From: an uncultured Parcubacteria group bacterium
GTDB taxonomy: Bacteria; Patescibacteriota; Minisyncoccia; UBA6257; 2-01-FULL-56-20
DNA: 38,916 nucleotides
Direction of reading: 5' to 3'
NCBI GenBank assembly: GCA_903944135.1
Contig: CAJAQL010000022.1
Coordinates: 1-38,916, forward strand
Shown: positions 1 through 7,722 of the stretch, piece after piece
How positions within the stretch are numbered: the first letter of the stretch is position 1
Layout: each line of letters begins with the position of its first letter
Notes under the pieces: generated by a model
What the model saw: only the letters and a program-made list of their open reading frames with translations
Databases searched by the model: none
Told to the model about the DNA's origin: nothing
Position numbers and translations under genes: made by a program

Positions 1-1
1 C

Positions 2-478
2 ACCCCGCGGGAAAAGCTGGAAAAAGAATCTCTTGAAACCCGGGAGGTGAACGGACATCCGAGACGAAGGAACAATGAAGACACCGGCGAAGAAGACGGT
101 GACGATCTCGAAGGAGCGCCTCTTGGCGGCGGCGGTTCGCCGCGCAAACCCCGCCCGGAATTCGAGAAAAAATATTCCGGCGAAGAATTGGTAGAGACAT
201 GGAACAAGGCGAACGGTAGCCGTATGAGGATCAATCTGGAAGAGGCGAAAAAGAACTTCCCGACGTTCTTTGGTGAAGAAAGAATATCCGTCGATGATTT
301 CTGGCAATTCAATGAATTTTATGCGGAGCGGCACGGTGACGAGGAACGATTTGAAGGGATGCCGAGCATGCAAAAGGCTGCGCGCAAACGCAAAAAGCCC
401 GGATTTTGGGCGCGGCTTTTCGGCCGTGGCCGCGCAAAGAGCGAGCGCAACTTCCTTGATTTCTTAGGCAAAAAATAA
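2..478 (+). CDS. Hypothetical hydrophilic protein, 5' end outside the window
   Basis: I do not recognise this protein. A GTG at 47 could start it (143 aa), but the frame stays open to base 2 and encodes charged residues of the same kind, so the gene probably begins before the window. The visible part is very hydrophilic: an acidic stretch (EDTGEEDGDD), a Gly-rich linker, a central segment with YSGEELVETWNKAN, and a strongly basic tail with KKPGFWARLFGRGR. There is no membrane segment or signal peptide. The basic tail could bind nucleic acid or membrane, but that is a guess. The next small gene follows after 19 bases on the same strand, so the two are likely co-transcribed. Confidence 0.6.
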   Translation, partial: TPREKLEKESLETREVNGHPRRRNNEDTGEEDGDDLEGAPLGGGGSPRKPRPEFEKKYSGEELVETWNKANGSRMRINLEEAKKNFPTFFGEERISVDDFWQFNEFYAERHGDEERFEGMPSMQKAARKRKKPGFWARLFGRGRAKSERNFLDFLGKK

Positions 479-497
479 TAACTAAATCAATATCTCC

Positions 498-761
498 ATG
501 GACGATCAAACGCAAAACACAGATCTGCAGAAGGAGCTCGACGAACTTCTTCTTGATTTAAAAAAAGATCATCAGGCTTTCGGCATTAAGAGCAAGGTTC
601 TTGTCGCGAAAGCCGACCGCTTAGCGGATGAGCTCGAAAAGACGGATTTTTCCGATCTTGACCGTGCCGAAAAAAAAGCAATGAAGGACTTGGGCGACAT
701 CACTGCCGAAGAGGTTGCCTCCCTTGAGCTTGTTGATGAGGCAAATTCAAGAGAAGAATAA
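498..761 (+). CDS. Small hypothetical coiled-coil protein
   Basis: The 87 aa product is unrecognised. It is acidic and Leu/Lys/Glu-rich, with heptad-like spacing in LQKELDELLLDLKKD and again in KADRLADELEKTDF, so a helical or coiled-coil fold is likely. It has no cysteines, signal or membrane segment. It starts 19 bases after the preceding gene without a visible Shine-Dalgarno, so it is probably read from the same transcript. A 10-bp hairpin followed by TTTT (785-819) lies 24 bases after the stop and would end that transcript. Confidence 0.6.
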   Translation: MDDQTQNTDLQKELDELLLDLKKDHQAFGIKSKVLVAKADRLADELEKTDFSDLDRAEKKAMKDLGDITAEEVASLELVDEANSREE

Positions 762-784
762 GTTTCCCGCAGCAAAGCTGACGG

Positions 785-819
785 GATATCGGCGGATATT
801 GGATTCGCTGATATCTTTT
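785..819 (+). terminator. Intrinsic terminator
   Basis: GATATCGGCG (785-794) pairs with CGCTGATATC (806-815), a 10-bp stem with one G-U, followed by TTTT. It sits just after the small coiled-coil gene. Confidence 0.6.
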
Positions 820-916
820 GTGCGGTTCTATGGTGCATAGATCGTATTATGACGACGGATTTTCGGTGTCTCGATCTTGCGGACGGAGTGATTCTCGGAA
901 CTCGACATCGAAATAC

Positions 917-946
917 TTGACAAAATCTTTGTTTCTGAGGTATTAA
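917..946 (+). promoter_or_regulatory. Sigma-70 promoter
   Basis: TTGACA (917-922), an 18-base spacer, then TATTAA (941-946). The predicted start of transcription is about 45 bases before the ATG at 997. This is one of the few genes here with both a real 5' leader and a Shine-Dalgarno. Confidence 0.6.
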
Positions 947-996
947 AGAAGAAGAACCATTGAGATGTAAAATCCCTTTTGCGGAGGTTGGAAGAA

Positions 997-1563
997 ATGG
1001 AATTACTGAAAGGAAATCGTACGGCGATATCCGGCGCGAGATCGTATAGGGCTCTCGCGGAAGTTGCCTTGATGGATTTGCGTCAATTGTCCGAACCGGT
1101 GGCGATGGTTTGCGGACCGATCAAATCCGGTGGCGCGTTGCTCAGGAAAGACTGCGATCCGGCAGAGGCGAAAAAAAGAAATCGCGCGAAACTCAACGGC
1201 GTCATATCCTTCCTCTCCAGGGAGCGCGCGATCTTTAACCAGTTGCCTTTTCTTGATCGGGCCGAGGAGCTCAGGACCGGAAAGAGATTGCGGCGCAAAT
1301 GGACAGGCGAATCTGTCCGCGACTATGTACTTTCTCTTTTTTCTCGTGACGGAGGAAAAAGAGAAAGCACAAGCGACAGAGATCATCTTCGGAACGAATT
1401 TCATCTTCCGATTCTGGCGTCCGGTTTGATCGGCACCATATACTTCCTTGATGGATGGAAGGATTCCGTCGGTTCTCGCTGGTATCATGCACAGGCCAAA
1501 GAGCTCGGCGTTGAGATCCGGCATGTCATTCCGATCCTTAAAAAGACCGCCGCAAAAAGGTAG
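997..1563 (+). CDS. Putative DUF4406 / nucleoside deoxyribosyltransferase-like protein
   Basis: The 188 aa product shows the layout of the nucleoside 2-deoxyribosyltransferase / DUF4406 superfamily. An early strand plus glycine loop (MVCGPIKSGG) is followed by a middle segment with IFNQLPFLDRAEEL. The C-terminal part reads LASGLIGTIYFLDGW, then DSVGSRWYHAQAKELGVEI, which resembles the family pattern of 'place of many choices, GW, S.G...E...A...G'. The usual catalytic Glu after S.G is not obvious: the position reads SRWYHAQA. Activity is therefore doubtful. ATG 997 is chosen because GGAGG lies about nine bases upstream; a TTG at 979 would extend it by six codons. The gene has its own promoter and a strong terminator. 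The family call comes from pattern memory only. Confidence 0.5.
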   Translation: MELLKGNRTAISGARSYRALAEVALMDLRQLSEPVAMVCGPIKSGGALLRKDCDPAEAKKRNRAKLNGVISFLSRERAIFNQLPFLDRAEELRTGKRLRRKWTGESVRDYVLSLFSRDGGKRESTSDRDHLRNEFHLPILASGLIGTIYFLDGWKDSVGSRWYHAQAKELGVEIRHVIPILKKTAAKR

Positions 1564-1581
1564 TCAACAGTTCTTGTTTTT

Positions 1582-1615
1582 GGCGTCCGACCTCGTGTCG
1601 GACGCCGTTTTTATT
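1582..1615 (+). terminator. Intrinsic terminator
   Basis: GGCGTCCGAC (1582-1591) and GTCGGACGCC (1597-1606) form a perfect 10-bp stem with a 5-base loop, followed by GTTTTTATT. It ends the 997-1563 transcript. Confidence 0.85.
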
Positions 1616-1627
1616 GCGGTCGGCTTA

Positions 1628-1755
1628 CTCCACCTGAAGCGAAAGACCTGCGCTTCAGCGCAGAAGACGAAGCGGAGGGTGGAGAATCTCCCAAGTCGCA
1701 TTGTTACGACCGTAGGGTCGTGCGCATGGGCATCCCTTTTGGAATGCCCAGGGCT
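1628..1755. repeat. Cluster of nested hairpins downstream of the GT39-like gene
   Basis: CTCCACC (1628-1634) pairs with GGTGGAG (1678-1684) around an inner perfect hairpin CTGCGC-TTCA-GCGCAG (1648-1663). Two further hairpins follow: ACGACC-GTA-GGTCGT near 1705-1722 and GGGCATCC...GGAATGCCC near 1729-1750. They fill the gap between two convergent genes. They may protect or end the minus-strand transcript, but no T-tract is visible in that direction. Confidence 0.45.
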
Positions 1756-1770
1756 TGAGATCGGGGAGAT

Positions 1771-3699
1771 TTACAGATGATAGACGAAGATCGAAGTGCC
1801 GATCCTGAAATCGGGCGAAGGGACATTGCCCATGCCGGGCGCCGGCGGGCGGAGTGCGGTGAGCCACGAATAGGAATCATTTGCATTCCGCGTTTGTCCT
1901 TCGCCAAGAGGCTGGGTTGCCCCTTCAAGCGTGTTCACGGAAACCGCGAGCCAATGGATGTTCTCATCGGCTGGGTTCCCCTTTGATGATGACCAATCAA
2001 TTTCCTTTGCGCCAAGCTCATATTTTGGATTGCTGCCGCCGAAATAGTCGACGGCTATCTTGTCGACTTCGGGATGGATATTGACCCATGCCCGGAACCG
2101 CAGGAGATCTTGCCCCCAGTCATAGTTCGAATCGGTCACATAATGATAGCCGTTCATGGTTCCGCCGCCGATCTCATTGAAATAGGAAAGGAAATAAGGC
2201 GCGGTAAAAAGCGTTTCGCAGAAGAGCCAGACAAGAAGGAATACCAAGATGCTGTATTTTATGAATGATGCGACGATCGATGTTGCCATGGTCGCGACGA
2301 TGTTTTGAGCCGATGTAATGCGGGAAAGATCGAATCGCATGATCCATTTTTTCCAGACGCCCGAGGAAAGGATATAGATGAAGGGGACAGTGGGAATGAT
2401 ATGCCGGATGCCGATGTTCAGGGTGCTATGCATGCTATACCCCCAATAGAGGACAATGAATGATATCATCGTGAACTCCGCGGGATTGACGCTCACATAA
2501 TCGAAAATATTATGAGCAATGTGCCAGTGGGATGCACGCGCTTTTTCCCACATCCACCAAAGTGCGAGAATGAGCGCTGTTGCTACGATAATGAGAGTCG
2601 GCAATGGCTCTTTCAAAAGATAGAGGAGCGGGAAATAGATCCACCCGCCGGAACCGACGATGTGTCCCATAAAATAGATCGTGTTGCCGCCGTCGGCTCG
2701 CTGAAGGACCATGAGGATGCCGAGGGCATATTGCGCAACGGGACGAAGGATCGGACTCTTTGCCATCCAGATCGTAAGGTCAGCAAGGCATCGTGTGCCG
2801 CGGCACATCTGTCCTGCGGGCGTGGGGCCGGATCCGAACGAGTTCAGGATGAAGGTCGTGTCGGAGACCTGCTTCGTGATGGGATAATTGAAAGTGAAAA
2901 GGAAATAGATCGGATAAACGATACAGGCATAGCCGATGAGAAAAATGAAAATAAGGCTTTTCAGATAACGCCATCCGGCGCGCCAGATATCATGATGCGA
3001 TTTCGTGACAATATCCCGGATCCATAGGACAAGAAGGACGAAAATAAAAAGCGGCACGAGAAGCGGCGTGGAAAATTTGGTGACCTGGGCGATGCCGAAG
3101 GCGATCCCGGCAAGCCACAGATTTTTTATCGTCGGTGATTCGATGAAACGTATGAAGAAATAAGTTCCGAGCAGGATGCCGAATGCCGCGCCGACGTCAG
3201 TGGTCACGTAATGCCCATGGGCAAGGACAGTAGGGGACAATCCAAAGAGGAACGCCGGGAGCAATGCCCACCATGCTCCCATGAGCCGTCGTGCAAAGAA
3301 ATAGACGAGAATGATCGTGAGGATCGTGAGCAGGATCGGCATGATCCGTGCGGTTCGGATGATTGCATTCGCGTCATTGCCTGATTCATAAAGGAACTGT
3401 GTTCCCATATTCCACTGTGCATTCACCTGGTTTTGCCATGCGTCGCTCTGGGTCGGGAATGTCGGGTTCAGAAAAAGAACCGGCAGCATGGCGAGCGCTT
3501 TCACGAGCGGAGGATGTTCGGGATTCAAACGATAGTCCAGATTGTGCACGTAGCCATAACCGGCGGGAATGTGCGCCAATTCGTCGTCGATGGCGGAATC
3601 TGTGCGCGATGCCCAGAGCATCAAGCCAAAAGAAACAATACAGATGAGTGCAAGCGTTATTCCCGCGAACCGAGAGGATATCTTTTTTAAAATAGGCAT
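1771..3699 (-). CDS. Membrane glycosyltransferase, GT39/PMT-like
   Basis: The 642 aa polytopic protein begins with a membrane segment, then a large outer loop carrying the acidic motif DDELAHIPAGYGYVHN and DYRLNPEHPPLVK. This matches the first-loop Asp-Glu and HPPL signature of dolichyl/undecaprenyl-phosphate-mannose transferases (GT39, ArnT-like). About ten more hydrophobic helices follow, with a soluble C-terminal part (NYDWGQDLLRFRAW) also typical of this group. It would transfer a sugar from a lipid-phosphate donor to protein or envelope glycan on the outer face of the membrane. A longer frame starts at 3738, but ATG 3699 is preferred. It sits exactly six bases after TATAAT (3706-3711 on the minus strand), the arrangement seen at many starts in this window. 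The acceptor is unknown. Confidence 0.8.
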   Translation of the reverse strand: MPILKKISSRFAGITLALICIVSFGLMLWASRTDSAIDDELAHIPAGYGYVHNLDYRLNPEHPPLVKALAMLPVLFLNPTFPTQSDAWQNQVNAQWNMGTQFLYESGNDANAIIRTARIMPILLTILTIILVYFFARRLMGAWWALLPAFLFGLSPTVLAHGHYVTTDVGAAFGILLGTYFFIRFIESPTIKNLWLAGIAFGIAQVTKFSTPLLVPLFIFVLLVLWIRDIVTKSHHDIWRAGWRYLKSLIFIFLIGYACIVYPIYFLFTFNYPITKQVSDTTFILNSFGSGPTPAGQMCRGTRCLADLTIWMAKSPILRPVAQYALGILMVLQRADGGNTIYFMGHIVGSGGWIYFPLLYLLKEPLPTLIIVATALILALWWMWEKARASHWHIAHNIFDYVSVNPAEFTMISFIVLYWGYSMHSTLNIGIRHIIPTVPFIYILSSGVWKKWIMRFDLSRITSAQNIVATMATSIVASFIKYSILVFLLVWLFCETLFTAPYFLSYFNEIGGGTMNGYHYVTDSNYDWGQDLLRFRAWVNIHPEVDKIAVDYFGGSNPKYELGAKEIDWSSSKGNPADENIHWLAVSVNTLEGATQPLGEGQTRNANDSYSWLTALRPPAPGMGNVPSPDFRIGTSIFVYHL

Positions 3700-3705
3700 A
3701 CAGAA

Positions 3706-3711
3706 ATTATA
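3706..3711 (-). promoter_or_regulatory. -10 element of a leaderless promoter (GT39 gene)
   Basis: TATAAT on the minus strand, followed by TTCTGT and then the ATG at 3699. The spacing predicts transcription starting at or next to the start codon. No clear -35 is seen. Confidence 0.65.
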
Positions 3712-3847
3712 GAACCTATCCCGAATATCCTCCAGCATCCATGGTTCGATCCTGTTTTGCGGCCAGACCTAAAAAATCTGCATCAAAGCCCTGAGAGAGG
3801 TTCTTGCGATATGAACTTGCACGCTTTAAGTATTGCTGATGTTTTGG

Positions 3848-3853
3848 TAGAAT
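3848..3853 (+). promoter_or_regulatory. -10 element of a leaderless promoter (pilO-like gene)
   Basis: TAGAAT preceded by TGG (extended -10), followed by TAATCA and the GTG start at 3860. Confidence 0.6.
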
Positions 3854-3859
3854 TAATCA

Positions 3860-4393
3860 GTGGACAAGAAGGATTTCAAAAAGAAAATGTGGATCGGGAT
3901 AGGGATCATTGCCGGAAGCATGATCGTTTTCGGAATGGCCCTTTATTTCTTTGCGGACAATATTCAGGAACAAGCCAATGCCATTGCGGGAAGCCGTGAC
4001 GATATTGCAAACCAGAGTGCCGCTATCAATTCCTACAGCAACCTCAAGGCGAGCGCCGCAGAAGCTGCCACCTATCAAACTGCCATGGACAAACTTCTTG
4101 CAACGCAGGATAGTCTTATTGCGTTTCCATCGGAGATCAATAGCATTGCATCGAATGATGGCGTGAGCATGACATTCTCATTTGACGGCGATCCTGTTCC
4201 GGCGAGTTCGAATACGGTGGGATACGTAGGTTTCAAGCTCGGCATGACGGGTTCATTGGATGGCATAACATCGTTCCTTAGGGACATAGAGTCTTCCACG
4301 CCGATCCTGCTTTCCAAAATAGATTCTTTCGACATAACCCGGAGCGGGTCGTCATATACGCTTGCGGCGGCGGGAAGAGTATTTTTCAAATAA
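3860..4393 (+). CDS. PilO-like type IV pilus assembly protein
   Basis: The 177 aa protein has a short basic cytoplasmic N-terminus (MDKKDFKKK), one membrane helix (IGIGIIAGSMIVFGMALYFF), a helical periplasmic or outer stalk rich in Ala/Gln (residues about 34-80), and a small C-terminal alpha/beta domain. That domain contains VSMTFSFDGDPV, VGFKLGMTGSLDGITSFLRDIE and PILLSKIDSFDI, which is the PilO fold. PilO aligns the inner-membrane platform of type IV pili. The start is GTG, six bases after TAGAAT. It leads a three-gene unit with a small membrane protein and prfB. No pilM or pilN is adjacent, although a prepilin-like gene lies at 28550. Confidence 0.75.
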   Translation: MDKKDFKKKMWIGIGIIAGSMIVFGMALYFFADNIQEQANAIAGSRDDIANQSAAINSYSNLKASAAEAATYQTAMDKLLATQDSLIAFPSEINSIASNDGVSMTFSFDGDPVPASSNTVGYVGFKLGMTGSLDGITSFLRDIESSTPILLSKIDSFDITRSGSSYTLAAAGRVFFK

Positions 4394-4402
4394 GACAACA
4401 AC

Positions 4403-4627
4403 ATGGACGGCGCGATCATTTTTTTCAGAAAGCATATGGAACAATTTTTAGTCGGGCTTGCCGTTCTTCTGATCGGCATCATGGCATCCTGTTTTGTTTG
4501 GGGCGTTATCTACCTTTCCCAGAATCTTGACAGCGTCTTTGCGTCGAAATCAGCAGAAATCAAGATAGTCAGTTTCGATCTGTCAGACGCGAAAAAGCTG
4601 AACCTTCGAGGGCTTCTTCCGCAATAG
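4403..4627 (+). CDS. Small single-span membrane protein, pilus-associated by context
   Basis: The 74 aa protein has an N-terminal amphipathic stretch, one long hydrophobic helix (FLVGLAVLLIGIMASCFVWGV), and a short outer tail ending DLSDAKKLNLRGLLPQ. It starts nine bases after the pilO-like stop, so it is almost certainly in the same operon. Its function is unknown. The size and position suggest a small partner of the pilus platform, but that is inference from neighbourhood only. Confidence 0.6.
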   Translation: MDGAIIFFRKHMEQFLVGLAVLLIGIMASCFVWGVIYLSQNLDSVFASKSAEIKIVSFDLSDAKKLNLRGLLPQ

Positions 4628-4689
4628 TTTCTTGGCGGTCATTCGAAGTTCGCGGGAAATCTAAAAAAATTCAACAAAAAATTATTTTC

Positions 4690-5725
4690 ATGAAAGACAT
4701 CGAAAATCTTGACGTATTGGTTTCCGAAGCCCGGCGGCTGGCCGGGCGGCTTTGACGTCGCCGGCAAACAGGCGCGCATCAAGGAACTTGAAGCGAAAAT
4801 GTCGGCGCCTGCTTTTTGGTCCAATCGCGCGCGCGCGGACACGCTCATCAAAGAGCTCGGCATTTTGAGCAATATCGTAGGCGAGTTCGATAAGCTTGAA
4901 AATTTACTCGGCTTGCTCGAGAAGAACGTCGAGGATCAGAAATTCTTTGAAGCGAAAAAGGTCTTCCGATCGCTTGAGCTTCAGGAACTTTTCAAGAGTC
5001 CATACGATATCGGTACGGCGGTGGTTTCCATCTTTCCCGGGGCGGGAGGGGATGACGCCGAGGATTGGGCGCGGATGCTCGGTGAGATGTATGAAAGTTA
5101 TGCAAAACGTCGCGACTGGAAAGTGAATGTCATCGATGACAGTATTCGATCGCGGACGATCGAGATCCGCGGAGACTATGCATATGGTTATTTAAAGAAA
5201 GAATCCGGCGTACATCGCCTGGTGCGCATTTCGCCGTTCAATGCGAAACATTCACGCGAAACGTCGTTCGCGCTCGTGGAAGTCGTGCCCGAGCTCCCCG
5301 AACTTGAAGAATCAAAACTGCAGATACCGGAAGACGATCTGAAGTTCGAATTTTCGCGCGCGGGCGGACCCGGCGGCCAGAACGTGAACAAAGTGGAAAC
5401 GGCGGTGCGTGTGACGCATTTGCCGACCGGCATCACGATCTCTGCGCGCACCGAGCGGTCGCAGGCGCAGAATCGCGAATATGCTGTGAAACTTTTAAAA
5501 GCCAAGCTCTTTGCGCGCATGGAGAAGGAGAAGGTGGACAAGCTCGAAAAGCTTCGCACGAACGTGAAGCCGGAATGGGGCAATCAGATCCGATCGTATG
5601 TTCTGAATCCGTATCAGATGGTGAAGGACCATCGCACTGGAACTGAAACCTCGAAGGTGGACGGTGTGCTCGCCGGAGACCTCGATATATTTATAGAGAG
5701 CGAAGTGGAAGCGACGGAGATATAA
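4690..5725 (+). CDS. prfB: Peptide chain release factor 2, programmed +1 frameshift
   Basis: RF2 reads UGA and UAA stop codons. The ATG at 4690 opens 21 codons ending CTT (4750-4752), then an in-frame TGA (4753-4755). The family's classic slip site CTT-TGA-C moves the ribosome +1, and reading resumes at GAC (4754). The resulting 344 aa protein keeps the RF2 tripeptide SPF (about residues 181-183) and the catalytic GGQ (228-230, in [18 protein letters not shown]). The usual Shine-Dalgarno-like stimulator before the slip site is represented only by GGGCGG directly next to CTT, not AGGGGG three bases away. Low RF2 would raise frameshifting, the known autoregulation. The retained site shows that UGA is a stop in this organism. 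Annotating from 4709 would misplace the N-terminus. Confidence 0.95.
4744..4756 (+). promoter_or_regulatory. RF2 programmed frameshift site
   Basis: GGGCGG (4744-4749) then CTTTGAC (4750-4756). The heptamer is identical to the conserved prfB slip site, and both flanking frames are coding. Confidence 0.9.
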
Positions 5726-5742
5726 CAGCTCCGGTTTCTGTT

Positions 5743-5835
5743 CTGTCATTCCCGCGCAGGCGGAAATCCAATATTGGAAGCATGGATCCCCGCCGGAGCC
5801 CGTACCCGCGCGCGCGGACACGGGGGCGACAGAAA
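5743..5835. repeat. Dispersed palindromic repeat, inverted pair
   Basis: CTGTCATTCCCGCGCAGGCG at 5743 is followed by a second, inverted and degraded copy (GGATCCCCGCCGG ... GGGGGCGACAG, to about 5832). The copies face each other across a 13-base spacer. This is the commonest repeat type of the window. Confidence 0.7.
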
Positions 5836-5877
5836 AGAACATAAACGGAGGGTTTCTTTTCTTGAAGATTGATCAAG

Positions 5878-5946
5878 CAGGATGCCACAATGCCACCCTG
5901 AGGGGTTCGTCCTCGCATACCCTCAGGGTGGCGTTGTGGCATCCTG
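5878..5946. repeat. Large hairpin between prfB and the rRNA promoter
   Basis: A 27-base arm (5878-5904) is complementary to 5920-5946 with a single G-U, around a 15-base loop. It has no T-tract, so it is either a factor-independent barrier or another mobile palindromic repeat. It separates prfB from the strong rRNA promoter. Confidence 0.75.
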
Positions 5947-5980
5947 ACGAATCTTCCAGAAAACGGGAAAGCCGGAGTCC

Positions 5981-6008
5981 TTGACAATGTTCTTTGTCCG
6001 TCTATAAT
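5981..6008 (+). promoter_or_regulatory. Strong consensus promoter of the 23S rRNA unit
   Basis: TTGACA (5981-5986), 16 bases, TATAAT (6003-6008): both hexamers are perfect. It is the only full-consensus promoter in the window and lies about 380 bases upstream of 23S, as expected for an rRNA transcript that lacks a 16S gene in front. Confidence 0.85.
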
Positions 6009-6087
6009 AGTACTCACGATTCGAATGTCGAAGAAAATCAACTCTCAAGTTTTCGGCGACTAAACCGCATGCTTCTGCATACGAACG

Positions 6088-6112
6088 GCCGCCCGGTGCG
6101 GCTGATTTTTTT
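6088..6112 (+). terminator. Leader intrinsic terminator or attenuator
   Basis: GCCGC-CCGGT-GCGGC (6088-6102) followed by TGA and seven T (6106-6112). It lies about 80-100 bases into the transcript from the 5981 promoter and before 23S. It could make a short leader RNA of about 100 nt, or act as an attenuator that the rRNA transcript has to read through. Confidence 0.55.
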
Positions 6113-6368
6113 CTTTCGTTTCGCGCGTCATTTGACAAAGATCCGTTATGAAATGGAACCATGGAAGTAGAGCCATGGATATGCATATAAGATAGCTCTG
6201 CGTCACGCGCACTTCACGCAATGTGAAGTGCCACAAGCGCATTCTGGAACGCATCGGACATTTTCGTCGTTCGTTGCGGAAAAGACAGCGTACACTGCGA
6301 AGCATTTTTCGCGGACCAATTTCTCGTGGCGAGCAGAGCATAACTATTGTGCGAAAGCACAATGGCAA
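6113..6368 (+). other. 23S precursor leader, structured, no gene
   Basis: I see no coding sequence in this stretch. It holds a perfect 9-bp hairpin GCACTTCAC-GCAAT-GTGAAGTGC (6209-6231) and a GAAA-capped hairpin TTGTGC-GAAA-GCACAA (about 6349-6364) next to the 23S processing stem. Confidence 0.5.
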
Positions 6369-6392
6369 GAAGTCAGTATTGGGATGGTTGGC
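6369..6392 (+). other. 23S rRNA processing stem, 5' arm
   Basis: This 24-base arm pairs with 9978-10001 with one G-U and otherwise full complementarity, enclosing the whole 23S gene. Such stems are the normal RNase III substrate in 23S maturation. The mature helix 1 lies in its inner part (GGTTGGC with GCCAACC). Confidence 0.85.
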
Positions 6393-6699
6393 ATTTCCGC
6401 CGCAAGGCGGAACTCAATAAGGGCGAATGGTGGATGCCTTGACTAGAAAAGGCGATGAAGGACGTGGCGTAGCGACGATACGCCTCGGGGAGGTGCGTAG
6501 CAACCTGTGATCCGAGGATTTCCGAATGGGGTAACCTAATGAAGTAAACCTTCATTGCTCGGCGTAAGCCGAGAGCGCACCCGGTGAAGCAAAACATTTC
6601 AGTAACCGGAGGAACAAAGAATAAATAATTATTCCCTGAGTATCGGCGAGAGAAACGGGAACAGCCCAAACTAAGGTTCTGATTTATCAGGACGTTAGC

Positions 6700-6800
6700 G
6701 TTATAAGGGAGGAACGCTGCTTTGCTTATCGCAAAGCGCAGAGCACTTCGGTGCTTCGCGTTTCGCGATTCGCGAGGAAAGGAGGAGTAAAAAAATCGTT
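6700..6800 (+). other. Expanded helix 25 of 23S rRNA
   Basis: E. coli has a hairpin of about 20-25 nt here. This sequence has about 100 nt, including hairpins such as GCTTTGC-TTATC-GCAAAGC and GAGCAC-TTCG-GTGCTT. Helix 25 is a known site of intervening sequences in other bacteria. It is not clear whether this one is excised. Confidence 0.5.
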
Positions 6801-6960
6801 AGTTAGCCAAAGCCGTCTGGAAAGCGGCGCCAGAGCGGGTGATAGCCCCCTAGGCGAAAACTTACGATCTCCTTAGTTTTTCTACTTGAGTACTTCGAGG
6901 TCAAACAGTCTTGAAGGAATTTGGCAGTACTATCTGCTAAGGCTAAATACTTTTCTAGAT

Positions 6961-6997
<37 letters not shown>

Positions 6998-7722
6998 CAG
7001 GCCGGTGAGGCCGATGAAATAGAATCTGAAACCATTTGTCTACAAGGAATTGAACCTCGAACGGCTACGGAGCAATCCGCGGACGAGAGGAACAATGTGC
7101 CTATTGAAGAATGAGCCAACGACTTATTTTGTGTTGCTTGTCTAAGCGCGTATAGCGCAGAGGCATAGGGAAACCGAGTCTTAATAGGGCGAATACGGCA
7201 GCATGAGATAGACCCGAAGCCAGATGAGCTTGCCTTGGCCAGGTTGAAGTTCCGCGAAAGCGGAATGGAGGACCGAACTGGTGGGTTGTTCAACACCCTC
7301 GGATGAGCTGAGGTAAGGAGTGAAAAGCTAATCGAATCTGGTAATAGCTGGTTCTCTCCGAAATAGTTTTAGGACTAGCGGTATGGTAAACCAATGGGGG
7401 TAGAGCACTGGATGATTCGTAAAGACCGAAAGGCCGACGCATCAATCAAACTCCGAATACCATTGAGAGATCCCATACTAGTCAGACTGCGGGGGCTAAG
7501 CTCCGTGGTCGCGAGGGGAAGAGCCCAGATCATCATCTAAGGTCCCTAAATTTACGCTCAGTGTAAAAGGTAGTTTTCTGCCATAGACAGATAGTAGGTT
7601 GGCTTAGAGGTAGCCATCCTTTAAAGAGTGTGTAACAACTCACTATTCGATGGCAGGAAGCGCCGAAAATGTACCGGGGCTAAAGCGTAATACCGAAGAT
7701 ATGGGTGCGTGGACTTCACAGA

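Noticed and set aside
1676-1696. Similarity of GGGTGGAGAATCTCCCAAG to a 23S segment near 9274
   Set aside because: Only about 19 bases with one difference, and both are short hairpin-forming runs; chance or convergence is more likely than an rRNA fragment.
4690-4755. UGA read as an amino acid
   Set aside because: The in-frame TGA in prfB is the known frameshift site, and other genes here (for example 12737, 24818, 28455) end in TGA at the expected protein length.
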